Origin: Gordius sp. MW1
Taxonomy: Eukaryota > Nematomorpha > Gordioida > Gordea > Gordiidae
Length of the DNA stretch: 64,000 nucleotides
NCBI GenBank assembly: GCA_964036665.1
Contig: OZ038530.1
Coordinates: 3,410,001-3,474,000, forward strand
Direction of reading: 5' to 3'
The notes beneath the pieces are model-generated. The model was not told where the DNA came from. It saw nothing but the letters and a program-made list of their open reading frames with translations, and ran no database searches. Position 1 is the first letter of the stretch. Every line of letters begins with the position of its first letter. The position numbers and the translations under genes were made by a program. This document shows positions 38,751 to 50,704 of this stretch, in pieces.

Positions 38751-38901
38751 AAATAGGGAGGGGGGGGGGGGGCAGCCGCGCCCCCTGCCCCCGCCTGCCT
38801 GGCTAATTAGGGGGTGGGGCAAAACATAATTTTTTTTTAATTTTTAAGGGTTTTTGTATTGAAATCCTCGGCTGCCCCCCCCCCCCCCCCCCCCTAATTT
38901 G
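38751..38901. repeat. Internal inverted repeat with 13-G and 20-C runs
   Basis: AAATAGGGA plus 13 G (38760-38772) plus CAGCCG on the left pairs with CGGCTG plus 20 C (38875-38894) plus TAATTTG on the right. It overlaps the next inverted pair, so the element contains several alternative foldbacks. The runs also fit G-quadruplex and i-motif formation. Confidence 0.75.
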
Positions 38902-38972
38902 CGAAACCAAATTTTTTTCAATGCAAAAACATTGAAAAATTTAAAAAATTTATGTTTTGCCCCCCTCTAATT
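38805..38972. repeat. Internal inverted repeat, about 57-bp arms
   Basis: The left arm at 38805-38863 (AATTAGGGGGTGGGGCAAAA ... GTATTGAA) is the imperfect inverse of 38918-38972 (TTCAATGCAAAAAC ... CCCCTCTAATT). The left arm follows GCCTGGCTAATTAGGGG, which looks like a truncated internal copy of the element's own end. This suggests the element grew by nested or self-templated rearrangement. Confidence 0.7.
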
Positions 38973-38990
38973 GAACTTTTAAACGTTTTG

Positions 38991-39026
38991 CCCCCCCCCC
39001 TAATCCAAAACCTGGCTACGCCCATG
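38991..39026 (-). repeat. Foldback element, right inverted end with C run
   Basis: Ten C (38991-39000), TAATCCAAAACC, TGGCTACGCCCATG. The inverse reads CATGGGCGTAGCCAGG, two changes from the left end across the non-homopolymer part. Confidence 0.8.
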
Positions 39027-39348
39027 ATTATAGGTAAATTTGACTTAAAAAAATTTGCTTCATGAAAATTTAAATTCGAACATTATTGAGGTAAAATTTT
39101 GTGTTTTTAACCACCCTTAAAGATATCAATTATTTGTTATTTTTCGTTAAATAACCTATATGCGTATCCGTATCCGCCTTTTGTTTATATTTTATCATAA
39201 AGGCCAGGCGCGATATTTTTTTTTGATTATAGGTAAATTTGACTTAAAAAAAATTTGCTTCATGAAAATTTGAATTCGAACATTATTGAGGTAAAATTTT
39301 GTGTTTTTAACCACCCTTAAAAATATCAATTATTTGTTATTTTTCGTT
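39026..39348 (+). repeat. Duplicated 123-bp segment in the Helitron right part
   Basis: 39026-39148 and 39225-39348 are near-identical direct copies starting GATTATAGGTAAATTTGAC and ending TTATTTTTCGTT, with a few substitutions and one indel. They are separated by 76 bp that includes CGTATCCGTATCCG. The first copy starts exactly at the right end of the foldback element, so the duplication and the insertion of that element may be connected. No gene. Confidence 0.85.
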
Positions 39349-39431
39349 TAGTTGAGTTTTTAAATTTTTTTTTGGTAGTTTTAAATTTTCTTATTTAAAT
39401 TTATTAATTTTTTTTTAAATATTTTTAATAT

Positions 39432-39449
39432 GGCAAAACAACGTTTGCC
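39432..39449 (+). other. Helitron 3' hairpin
   Basis: GGCAAA, loop ACAACG, TTTGCC: a 6-bp perfect stem ending 11 nt before the element end. A short GC-containing hairpin 10-12 nt upstream of CTRR is the defining Helitron 3' signal and is thought to stop rolling-circle transfer. Confidence 0.9.
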
Positions 39450-39456
39450 GGGTCAG

Positions 39457-39460
39457 CTAG
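39457..39460 (+). other. Helitron 3' CTAG end
   Basis: CTAG (CTRR class) is followed directly by T of the resumed satellite monomer (TCGATGATAATAG at 39461). Confidence 0.9.
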
Positions 39461-42400
39461 TCGATGATAATAGGATTCTCAAATTGGCTTACTTTTATAT
39501 ATTTTTTCTTGCTCTTTCACATAGAATCGAAAAAAATAAATATTTTTACCTCAAAATTTTTCACATATTTTTCTTTGAACCGTATTCATCCGATGAAAGT
39601 TGTCGTTTTCAGACGTGGTTTCCATGCTAAAAAGTAAAAATATATCAGAATCAGAAAACTATTACTTTGAAATCATGATCGCATAGTGCAGTTTTCAAAA
39701 ATTAAGCACTCACGTTGCGATACAACAAACTAATCGCAACAATAAAACGTTGTCTTTTGTAAAAATGATAGTTCTCGCAACTTAAAACCTCTTTTCGGAA
39801 GTCAATCGAGGATAATAGGATTCTCAAATTGGCATACTTTTAAATATTTTTTCATGCTCTTTCACATAGAATTTAAAAAAATAAATATTTTTACCTCAAA
39901 ATTTTTCACATATTTTTCTTTGAACCGTATTCATCCGATGAAAGTTGTCGTTATCAGACGTGGTTTCCATAAAGTAAAAATTTATCAGAATCAGAAAACT
40001 ATTACTTTGAAATCATGATCGCATAGTGCAGTTTTCAAAAATTAAGCACTCACGTTGCGATACAACAAACTAATCGCAACAATAAAACGTTGTCTTTTGT
40101 CAAAATGATAGTTCTCGCAGCTTAAAACCTCTTTTCGGAAGTCAATCGAGGATAATAGGATTCTCGAATTGGCTTACTTTTATATATTTTTTCATGCTCT
40201 TTTACATAGAATCGAAAAAAATAATTATTTTTACCTCAAAATTTTTCACATATTTTTCTTTGAACCGTATTCATCTGATGAAATTGTCGTTTTCAGACGT
40301 GGTTTCCATGATAAAAAGGAAAAATTTATCAGAATCTAAAAACTATTACTTTGAAATCATGATCGCATAGAGCAGTTTTCAAAAATTAAGCACTCACGTT
40401 GCGATACAACAAACTAATCGCAACAATAAAACGTTGTCTTTTGTCAAAATAATAGTTCTCCTTCTCGCAGCTTAAAACCTCTTTTCGCAAGTAAATCGAT
40501 GATAATAGGATTCTCAAATTGGCTTACTTTTATATATTTTTTCATGCTCTTTCACATAGAATCGAAAAAAATAAATATTTTTACCTCAAAATTTTTCACA
40601 TATTTTTCTTTGAACCGTATTCATCCGATGAAAGTTGTCGTTTTCAGACGTGGTTTCCATGATAAAAAGTAAAAATTTATCAGAATCAGAAAACTATTAT
40701 TTTGAAATCATGATCGCATAGTGCATTTTTGAAAAATTAAGCACTCACGTTGCGATACAACAAACTAATCGCAACAATAAAACGTTGTCTTTTGTCAAAA
40801 TGATAGTTCTGGCAACTTAAAACATCTTTTCGGAAGTCAATCGAGGATAATAGGATTCTCAAATTGGCATACTTTTATATATTTTTTCATGCTATTTCAC
40901 ATAGAATTGAAAAAAATAAATATTTTTACCTCAAAATTTTTCACATATTTTTCTTTGAACCGTATTCATCCGATGAAAGTTGTCGTTTTCAGACGTGGTT
41001 TCCATGATAAAAAGTAAAAATTTATCAGAATCTAAAAACTATTACTTTGAAATCATGATCGCATAGAGCAGTTTTCAAAAATTAAGCACTCACGTTGCGA
41101 TACAACAAACTAATCGCAACAATAAAACGTTGTCTTTTGTCAAAATGATAGTTCTTGCAGCTTAAAACCTCTTTTCCTAAATCAATCGAGGATAATAGGA
41201 TTCTCAAATTGGCTTACTTTTAAATATTTTTTCATGCTCTTTCACATAGAATCGAAAAAAATAAATATTTTTACATCAAAATTTTTCACATATTTTTCTT
41301 TGAACCGTATTCATCCGATGAAAGTTGTCGTTTTCAGACGTGGTTTCCATGATAAAAAGTAAAAATTTATCAGAATCAAAAAACTATTACTTTGAAATCA
41401 TGATCGCATAGAGCAGTTTTTAAAAATTAAGCACTCACGTTGCGATACAACAAACTAATCGCAACAATAAAACGTTGTCTTTTGTCAAAATGATAGTTCT
41501 TGCAGCTTTAAACCTCTTTTCCTAAATCAATCGAGGATAATAGGATTCTCAAATTGGCTTACTTTTATATATTTTTTCATGCTCTTTCACATAGAATCGA
41601 AAAAAATAAATATTTTTACATCAAAATTTTTCACATATTTTTCTTTGAACCGTATTCATCCGATGAAAGTTGTCGTTTTCAGACGTGGTTTCCATGATAA
41701 AAAGTAAAAATTTATCTGAATCAGAAAACTATTACTTTGAAATCATGATCGCATAGAGCAGTTTTCAAAAATTAAGCACTCACGTTGCGATACAACAAAC
41801 TAATCGCAACAATAAAACGTTGTCTTTTGTCAAAATGATAGTTCTTGCAGCTTTAAACCTCTTTTCCTAAATCAATCGAGGATAATAGGATTCTCAAATT
41901 GGCTTACTTTTATATATTTTTTCATGCTCTTTCACATAGAATCGAAAAAAATAAATATTTTTACCTCAAAATTTTTAACATATTTTTCTTTGAACCGTAT
42001 TCATCCGATGAAAGTTGTCGTTTTCAGACGTGGTTTCCATGATAAAAAGTAAAAATTTATCAGAATCAGAAAACTATTACTTTGAAATCATGATCGCATA
42101 GTGCATTTTTGAAAAATTAAGCACTCACGTTGCGATACAACAAACTAATCGCAACAATAAAACGTTGTCTTTTGTCAAAATGATAGTTCTCGCAACTTAA
42201 AACCTCTTTTCGGAAGTCAATCGAGGATAATAGGATTCTCAAATTGGCATACTTTTATATATTTTTTCATGCTCTTTCACATAGAATTTAAAAAAATAAA
42301 TATTTTTACCTCAAAATTTTCACATATTTTTCTTTGAACCGTATTCATCCGATGAAAGTTGTCGTTATCAGACGTGGTTTCCATGATAAAAAGTAAAAAT

Positions 42401-43605
42401 TTATCAGAATCAGAAAACTATTACTTTGAAATCATGATCGCATAGTGCAGTTTTCAAAAATTAAGCACTCACGTTGCGATACAACAAACTAATCGCAACA
42501 ATAAAACGTTGTCTTTTGTCAAAATGATAGTTCTCGCAGCTTAAAACCTCTTTTCGGAAGTCAATCGAGGATAATAGGATTCTCAAATTGGCTTACTTTT
42601 ATATATTTTTTCATGCTCATTCACATAGAATCGAAAAAAATAAATATTTTTACCTCAAAATTTTTCACATATTTTTCTTTGAACCGTATTCATCCGATGA
42701 AAGTTGTCGTTTTCAGACGTGGTTTCCATGATAAAAAGGAAAAATTTATCAGAATCTAAAAACTATTACTTTGAAATCATGATCGCATAGAGCAGTTTTC
42801 AAAAATTAAGCACTCACGTTGCGATACAACAAACTAATCGCAACAATAAAACGTTGTCTTTTGTCAAAATGATAGTTCTCCTTCTCGCAGCTTAAAACCT
42901 CTTTTCGCAAGTAAATCGATGATAATAGGATTCTCAAATTGGCTTACTTTTATATATTTTTTCATGCTCTTTCACATAGAATCGAAAAAAATAAATATTT
43001 TTACCTCAAAATTTTTCACATATTTTTCTTTGAACCGTATTCATCCGATGAAAGTTGTCGTTTTCAGACGTGGTTTCCATGATAAAAAGTAAAAATTTAT
43101 CAGAATCAAAAAACTATTACTTTGAAATCATGATCGCATAGAGCAGTTTTTAAAAATTAAGCACTCACGTTGCGATACAACAAACTAATCGCAACAATAA
43201 AACGTTGTCTTTTGTCAAAATGATAGTTCTTGCAGCTTTAAACCTCTTTTCCTAAATCAATCGAGGATAATAGGATTCTCAAATTGGCTTACTTTTATAT
43301 ATTTTTTCATGCTCTTTCACATAGAATCGAAAAAAATAAATATTTTTACATCAAAATTTTTCACATATTTTTCTTTGAACCGTATTCATCCGATGAAAGT
43401 TGTCGTTTTCAGACGTGGTTTCCATGATAAAAAGTAAAAATTTATCAGAATCAGAAAACTATTGCTTTGAAATCATGATCGCATAGAGCAGTTTTCAAAA
43501 ATTAAGCACTCACGTTGCGATACAACAAACTAATCGCAACAATAAAACGTTGTCTTTTGTCAAAATGATAGTTCTTGCAGCTTTAAACCTCTTTTCCTAA
43601 ATCAA
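39461..43605 (+). repeat. Dodecamer higher-order repeat, 4145 bp, copy 1
   Basis: About twelve monomers immediately right of the Helitron. Rare markers recur at +4145 bp: CCATGCTAAAAAGT (39622/43767), TTTCCATAAAGTAAAA (39966/44111), GAAATTGTCGTTTTCAG (40281/44426), the AGTTCTGGCAACTTAAAACA type (40804/44949) and CATGCTCATTCACATAG (42612/46757). TTTTCCTAAATCAATCG monomers are clustered in it. Confidence 0.85.
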
Positions 43606-46600
43606 TCGAGGATAATAGGATTCTCAAATTGGCTTACTTTTATATATTTTTTCATGCTCTTTCACATAGAATCGAAAAAAATAAATATTTTTACCTCAAA
43701 ATTTTTAACATATTTTTCTTTGAACCGTATTCATCCGATGAAAGTTGTCGTTTTCAGACGTGGTTTCCATGCTAAAAAGTAAAAATTTATCAGAATCAGA
43801 AAACTATTACTTTGAAATCATGATCGCATAGTGCAGTTTTCAAAAATTAAGCACTCACGTTGCGATACAACAAACTAATCGCAACAATAAAACGTTGTCT
43901 TTTGTCAAAATGATAGTTCTCGCAACTTAAAACCTCTTTTCGGAAGTCAATCGAGGATAATAGGATTCTCAAATTGGCATACTTTTAAATATTTTTTCAT
44001 GCTCTTTCACATAGAATTTAAAAAAATAAATATTTTTACCTCAAAATTTTTCACATATTTTTCTTTGAACCGTATTCATCCGATGAAAGTTGTCGTTATC
44101 AGACGTGGTTTCCATAAAGTAAAAATTTATCAGAATCAGAAAACTATTACTTTGAAATCATGATCGCATAGTGCAGTTTTCAAAAATTAAGCACTCACGT
44201 TGCGATACAACAAACTAATCGCAACAATAAAACGTTGTCTTTTGTCAAAATGATAGTTCTCGCAGCTTAAAACCTCTTTTCGGAAGTCAAGCGAGGATAA
44301 TAGGATTCTCAAATTGGCTTACTTTTATATATTTTTTCATGCTCTTTCACATAGAATTGAAAAAAATAATTATTTTTACCTCAAAATTTTTCACATATTT
44401 TTCTTTGAACCGTATTCATCTGATGAAATTGTCGTTTTCAGACGTGGTTTCCATGATAAAAAGGAAAAATTTATCAGAATCTAAAAACTATTACTTTGAA
44501 ATCATGATCGCATAGAGCAGTTTTCAAAAATTAAGCACTCACGTTGCGATACAACAAACTAATCGCAACAATAAAACGTTGTCTTTTGTCAAAATAATAG
44601 TTCTCCTTCTCGCAGCTTAAAACCTCTTTTCGCAAGTAAATCGATGATAATAGGATTCTCAAATTGGCTTACTTTTATATATTTTTTCATGCTCTTTCAC
44701 ATAGAATCGAAAAAAATAAATATTTTTACCTCAAAATTTTTCACATATTTTTCTTTGAACCGTATTCATCCGATGAAAGTTGTCGTTTTCAGACGTGGTT
44801 TCCATGATAAAAAGTAAAAATTTATCAGAATCAGAAAACTATTATTTTGAAATCATGATCGCATAGTGCATTTTTGAAAAATTAAGCACTCACGTTGCGA
44901 TACAACAAACTAATCGCAACAATAAAACGTTGTCTTTTGTCAAAATGATAGTTCTGGCAACTTAAAACATCTTTTCGGAAGTCAATCGAGGATAATAGGA
45001 TTCTCAAATTGGCATACTTTTATATATTTTTTCATGCTATTTCACATAGAATTGAAAAAAATAAATATTTTTACCTCAAAATTTTTCACATATTTTTCTT
45101 TGAACCGTATTCATCCGATGAAAGTTGTCGTTTTCAGACGTGGTTTCCATGATAAAAAGTAAAAATTTATCAGAATCTAAAAACTATTACTTTGAAATCA
45201 TGATCGCATAGAGCAGTTTTCAAAAATTAAGCACTCACGTTGCGATACAACAAACTAATCGCAACAATAAAACGTTGTCTTTTGTCAAAATGATAGTTCT
45301 TGCAGCTTAAAACCTCTTTTCCTAAATCAATCGAGGATAATAGGATTCTCAAATTGGCTTACTTTTAAATATTTTTTCATGCTCTTTCACATAGAATCGA
45401 AAAAAATAAATATTTTTACATCAAAATTTTTCACATATTTTTCTTTGAACCGTATTCATCCGATGAAAGTTGTCGTTTTCAGACGTGGTTTCCATGATAA
45501 AAAGTAAAAATTTATCAGAATCAAAAAACTATTACTTTGAAATCATGATCGCATAGAGCAGTTTTTAAAAATTAAGCACTCACGTTGCGATACAACAAAC
45601 TAATCGCAACAATAAAACGTTGTCTTTTGTCAAAATGATAGTTCTTGCAGCTTTAAACCTCTTTTCCTAAATCAATCGAGGATAATAGGATTCTCAAATT
45701 GGCTTACTTTTATATATTTTTTCATGCTCTTTCACATAGAATCGAAAAAAATAAATATTTTTACATCAAAATTTTTCACATATTTTTCTTTGAACCGTAT
45801 TCATCCGATGAAAGTTGTCGTTTTCAGACGTGGTTTCCATGATAAAAAGTAAAAATTTATCAGAATCAGAAAACTATTACTTTGAAATCATAATCGCATA
45901 GAGCAGTTTTCAAAAATTAAGCACTCACGTTGCGATACAACAAACTAATCGCAACAATAAAACGTTGTCTTTTGTCAAAATGATAGTTCTTGCAGCTTTA
46001 AACCTCTTTTCCTAAATCAATCGAGGATAATAGGATTCTCAAATTGGCTTACTTTTATATATTTTTTCATGCTCTTTCACATAGAATCGAAAAAAATAAA
46101 TATTTTTACCTCAAAATTTTTAACATATTTTTCTTTGAACCGTATTCATCCGATGAAAGTTGTCGTTTTGAGACGTGGTTTCCATGATAAAAAGTAAAAA
46201 TTTATCAGAATCAGAAAACTATTACTTTGAAATCATGATCGCATAGTGCATTTTTGAAAAATTAAGCACTCACGTTGCGATACAACAAACTAATCGCAAC
46301 AATAAAACGTTGTCTTTTGTCAAAATGATAGTTCTCGCAACTTAAAACCTCTTTTCGGAAGTCAATCGAGGATAATAGGATTCTCAAATTGGCATACTTT
46401 TATATATTTTTTCATGCTCTTTCACATAGAATTTAAAAAAATAAATATTTTTACCTCAAAATTTTCACATATTTTTCTTTGAACCGTATTCATCCGATGA
46501 AAGTTGTCGTTATCAGACGTGGTTTCCATGATAAAAAGTAAAAATTTATCAGAATCAGAAAACTATTACTTTGAAATCATGATCGCATAGTGCAGTTTTC

Positions 46601-47750
46601 AAAAATTAAGCACTCACGTTGCGATACAACAAACTAATCGCAACAATAAAACGTTGTCTTTTGTCAAAATGATAGTTCTCGCAGCTTAAAACCTCTTTTC
46701 GGAAGTCAATCGAGGATAATAGGATTCTCAAATTGGCTTACTTTTATATATTTTTTCATGCTCATTCACATAGAATCGAAAAAAATAAATATTTTTACCT
46801 CAAAATTTTTCACATATTTTTCTTTGAACCGTATTCATCCGATGAAAGTTGTCGTTTTCAGACGTGGTTTCCATGATAAAAAGGAAAAATTTATCAGAAT
46901 CTAAAAACTATTACTTTGAAATCATGATCGCATAGAGCAGTTTTCAAAAATTAAGCACTCACGTTGCGATACAACAAACTAATCGCAACAATAAAACGTT
47001 GTCTTTTGTCAAAATGATAGTTCTCCTTCTCGCAGCTTAAAACCTCTTTTCGCAAGTAAATCGATGATAATAGGATTCTCAAATTGGCTTACTTTTATAT
47101 ATTTTTTCATGCTCTTTCACATAGAATCGAAAAAAATAAATATTTTTACCTCAAAATTTTTCACATATTTTTCTTTGAACCGTATTCATCCGATGAAAGT
47201 TGTCGTTTTCAGACGTGGTTTCCATGATAAAAAGTAAAAATTTATCAGAATCAAAAAACTATTACTTTGAAATCATGATCGCATAGAGCAGTTTTTAAAA
47301 ATTAAGCACTCACGTTGCGATACAACAAACTAATCGCAACAATAAAACGTTGTCTTTTGTCAAAATGATAGTTCTTGCAGCTTTAAACCTCTTTTCCTAA
47401 ATCAATCGAGGATAATAGGATTCTCAAATTGGCTTACTTTTATATATTTTTTCATGCTCTTTCACATAGAATCGAAAAAAATAAATATTTTTACATCAAA
47501 ATTTTTCACATATTTTTCTTTGAACCGTATTCATCCGATGAAAGTTGTCGTTTTCAGACGTGGTTTCCATGATAAAAAGTAAAAATTTATCAGAATCAGA
47601 AAACCATTACTTTGAAATCATGATCGCATAGAGCAGTTTTCAAAAATTAAGCACTCACGTTGCGATACAACAAACTAATCGCAACAATAAAACGTTGTCT
47701 TTTGTCAAAATGATAGTTCTTGCAGCTTTAAACCTCTTTTCCTAAATCAA
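43606..47750 (+). repeat. Dodecamer higher-order repeat, 4145 bp, copy 2
   Basis: Second copy, directly following. The copies differ by scattered single changes, for example CTATTGCTTTG near 43461 in copy 1 against AACCATTACTTTG near 47602 in copy 2. Confidence 0.85.
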
Positions 47751-49900
47751 TCGAGGATAATAGGATTCTCAAATTGGCTTACTTTTATATATTTTTTCAT
47801 GCTCTTTCACATAGAATCGAAAAAAATAAATATTTTTACCTCAAAATTTTTAACATATTTTTCTTTGAACCGTATTCATCCGATGAAAGTTGTCGTTTTC
47901 AGACGTGGTTTCCATGATAAAAAGTAAAAATTTATCAGAATCAGAAAACTATTACTTTGAAATCATGATCGCATAGTGCATTTTTGAAAAATTAAGCACT
48001 CACGTTGCGATACAACAAACTAATCGCAACAATAAAACGTTGTCTTTTGTCAAAATGATAGTTCTCGCAACTTAAAACCTCTTTTCGGAAGTCAATCGAG
48101 GATAATAGGATTCTCAAATTGGCATACTTTTATATATTTTTTCATGCTCTTTCACATAGAATTTAAAAAAATAAATATTTTTACCTCAAAATTTTCACAT
48201 ATTTTTCTTTGAACCGTATTCATCCGATGAAAGTTGTCGTTATCAGACGTGGTTTCCATGATAAAAAGTAAAAATTTATCAGAATCAGAAAACTATTACT
48301 TTGAAATCATGATCGCATAGTGCAGTTTTCAAAAATTAAGCACTCACGTTGCGATACAACAAACTAATCGCAACAATAAAACGTTGTCTTTTGTCAAAAT
48401 GATAGTTCTCGCAGCTTAAAACCTCTTTTCGGAAGTCAATCGAGGATAATAGGATTCTCAAATTGGCTTACTTTTATATATTTTTTCATGCTCATTCACA
48501 TAGAATCGAAAAAAATAAATATTTTTACCTCAAAATTTTTCACATATTTTTCTTTGAACCGTATTCATCCGATGAAAGTTGTCGTTTTCAGACGTGGTTT
48601 CCATGATAAAAAGGAAAAATTTATCAGAATCTAAAAACTATTACTTTGAAATCATGATCGCATAGAGCAGTTTTCAAAAATTAAGCACTCACGTTGCGAT
48701 ACAACAAACTAATCGCAACAATAAAACGTTGTCTTTTGTCAAAATGATAGTTCTCCTTCTCGCAGCTTAAAACCTCTTTTCGCAAGTAAATCGATGATAA
48801 TAGGATTCTCAAATTGGCTTACTATTATATATTTTTTCATGCTCTTTCACATAGAATCGAAAAAATTAAATATTTTTACCTCAAAATTTTTCACATATTT
48901 TTCTTTGAACCGTATTCATCCGATGAAAGTTGTCGTTTTCAGACGTGGTTTCCATGATAAAAAGTAAAAATTTATCAGAATCAGAAAACTATTACTTTGA
49001 AATCATGATCGCATAGTGCATTTTTGAAAAATTAAGCACTCACGTTGCGATACAACAAACTAATCGCAACAATAAAACGTTGTCTTTTGTCAAAATGATA
49101 GTTCTCGCAACTTAAAACCTCTTTTAGGAAGTCAATCGAGGATAATAGGATTCTCAAATTGGCATACTTTTATATATTTTTTCATGCTATTTCACATAGA
49201 ATTGAAAAAAACAAATATTTTTACCTCAAAATTTTTCACATATTTTTCTTTGAACCGTATTCATCCGATGAAAGTTGTCGTTATCAGACGTGGTTTCTAT
49301 GATAAAAAGTAAAAATTTATCAGAATCAGAAAACTATTACTTTGAAATCATGATCGCATAGTGCAGTTTTTAAAAATTAAGCACTCGCGTTGCGATACAT
49401 TAAACTAATCGCAACAATAAAACGTTGTCTTTTGTCAAAATGATAGTTCTCGCAGCTTAAAACCTCTTTTCAGAAGTCAATCGAGGATAATAGGATTCTC
49501 AAATTGGCTTACTTTTATATATTTTTTCATGCTCTTTCACATAGAATCGAAAAAAATAAATTTTTTTACCTCAAAATTTAGCACATATTTTTCTTTGAAC
49601 CCTATTCATCCGATGGTCGTTTTCAGACGTGGTTTCCATGATAAAAAGTAAAAATTTATCAGAATCTAAAAACTATTACTTTGAAATCATGATCGCATAG
49701 AGCCATTTTCAAAAATTAAGCACTCACGTTGCGATACAACAAACTAATCGCAACAATAAAACGTTGTCTTTTGTCAAAATGATAGTTCTCGCAACTTAAA
49801 ACCTCTTTTAGGAAGTCAATCGAGGATAATAGGATTCTCAAATTGGCTTACTTTTATATATTTTTTCATGCTCTTTCACATAGAATCGAAAAAAATAAAT
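46430..49900 (+). repeat. Tandem 1730-bp pentamer segment
   Basis: CATGCTCATTCACATAG recurs at 46757 and 48487 (1730 bp, five monomers), as does the TTTAAAAAAATAAAT plus CAAAATTTTCACAT variant (46434/48164). It shows a five-monomer step superimposed on the 12-monomer unit. Outer limits are approximate. Confidence 0.7.
47250..49700 (+). repeat. About 2.45-kb block, copy 1 (3455-bp offset)
   Basis: Shared with 50705-53155 at a 3455-bp offset. Markers: TCAAAAAACTATTAC (47251/50706), CATGCTCATTC (48487/51942), CGCGTTGCGATACATTAAAC (49386/52841) and the short CGATGGTCGTTTTC form (49611/53066). Confidence 0.8.
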
Positions 49901-50704
49901 ATTTTTACCTCAAAATTTTTCACATATTTTTCTTTGAACCGTATTCATCCGATGAAAGTTGTCGTTTTCAGACGTGGTTTCCATGATAAAAAGGAAAAAT
50001 TTATCAGAATCTAAAAACTATTACTTTGAAATCATGATCGCATAGAGCAGTTTTCAAAAATTAAGCACTCACGTTGCGATACAACAAACTAATCGCAACA
50101 ATAAAACGTTGTCTTTTGTCAAAATGATAGTTCTCCTTCTCGCAGCTTAAAACCTCTTTTCGCAAGTAAATCGATGATAATAGGATTCTCAAATTGGCTT
50201 ACTTTTATATATTTTTTCATGCTCTTTCACATAGAATCAAAAAAATTAAATATTTTTACCTCAAAATTTTTCACATATTTTTCTTTGAACCGTATTCATC
50301 CGATGAAAGTTGTCGTTTTCAGACGTGGTTTCTATGATCCCAAGTAAAAATTTATCAGAATCAGAAAACTATTACTTTGAAATCATGATCGCATAGTGCA
50401 GTTTTCAAAAATTAAGCACTCACGTTGCGATACAACAAACTAATCGCAACAATAAAACGTTGTCTTTTGTCAAAATGATAGTTCTCGCAACTTAAAACCT
50501 CTTTTAGGAAGTCAATCGAGGATAATAGGATTCTCAAATTGGCATACTTTTATATATTTTTTCATGCTATTTCACATAGATTTGAAAAAAACAAATATTT
50601 TTACCTCAAAATTTTTCACATATTTTTCTTTGAACCGTATTCATCCGATGAAAGTTGTCGTTTTCAGACGTGGTTTCCATGATAAAAAGTAAAAATTTAT
50701 CAGA

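Larger units (their letters stand above)
38382..39026. mobile_element. Nested foldback/MITE-like element, about 645 bp
   Basis: Bounded by imperfect terminal inverted repeats of about 36 bp: left CATGGGCGTAGCTAGG plus TTTTGAATTAG and a run of 12 G; right a run of 10 C plus TAATCCAAAACC and TGGCTACGCCCATG. They differ at two positions before the homopolymer. Inside are further inverted pairs, so most of its right half could fold on itself. No transposase is present. I recall similar ends (GGGCGTAGCCAGG) in dispersed repeats of many animals but cannot assign a superfamily. No convincing target-site duplication flanks it (GATATATC left, ATTATAGG right). Confidence 0.75.
37874..39460 (+). mobile_element. 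Non-autonomous Helitron inserted in the satellite
   Basis: Rolling-circle transposon without transposase. It begins TCTTATATATAAAAACG, a typical animal Helitron 5' end, and ends in CTAG at 39457-39460 after a hairpin at 39432-39449. It lies between A (37873) and T (39461), the classic Helitron target, with no target-site duplication. The interrupted monomer has 97 bp left and 254 bp right of the insertion, 351 bp in all, exactly the length of the CTCCTTCTC-type monomer, so no base was lost. No Rep or helicase frame is present, so it must have moved in trans. Without the nested foldback element it would be about 0.94 kb. Helitron assignment is strong; the family name is not known to me. Confidence 0.93.

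Noticed and set aside
38259-39000. G and C runs as assembly gaps or sequencing errors
   Set aside because: They sit at symmetrical positions in inverted repeats of the foldback element, so they are genuine sequence, although exact run lengths may be unreliable.
38382-39026. Assignment of the foldback element to a named DNA transposon superfamily
   Set aside because: No transposase and no clear target-site duplication; the inverted ends alone are not enough.
39430-39630. 66-codon frame starting in the Helitron 3' end and running into the satellite
   Set aside because: It crosses the insertion junction, so it is a chance fusion of hairpin/CTAG sequence with the satellite frame.
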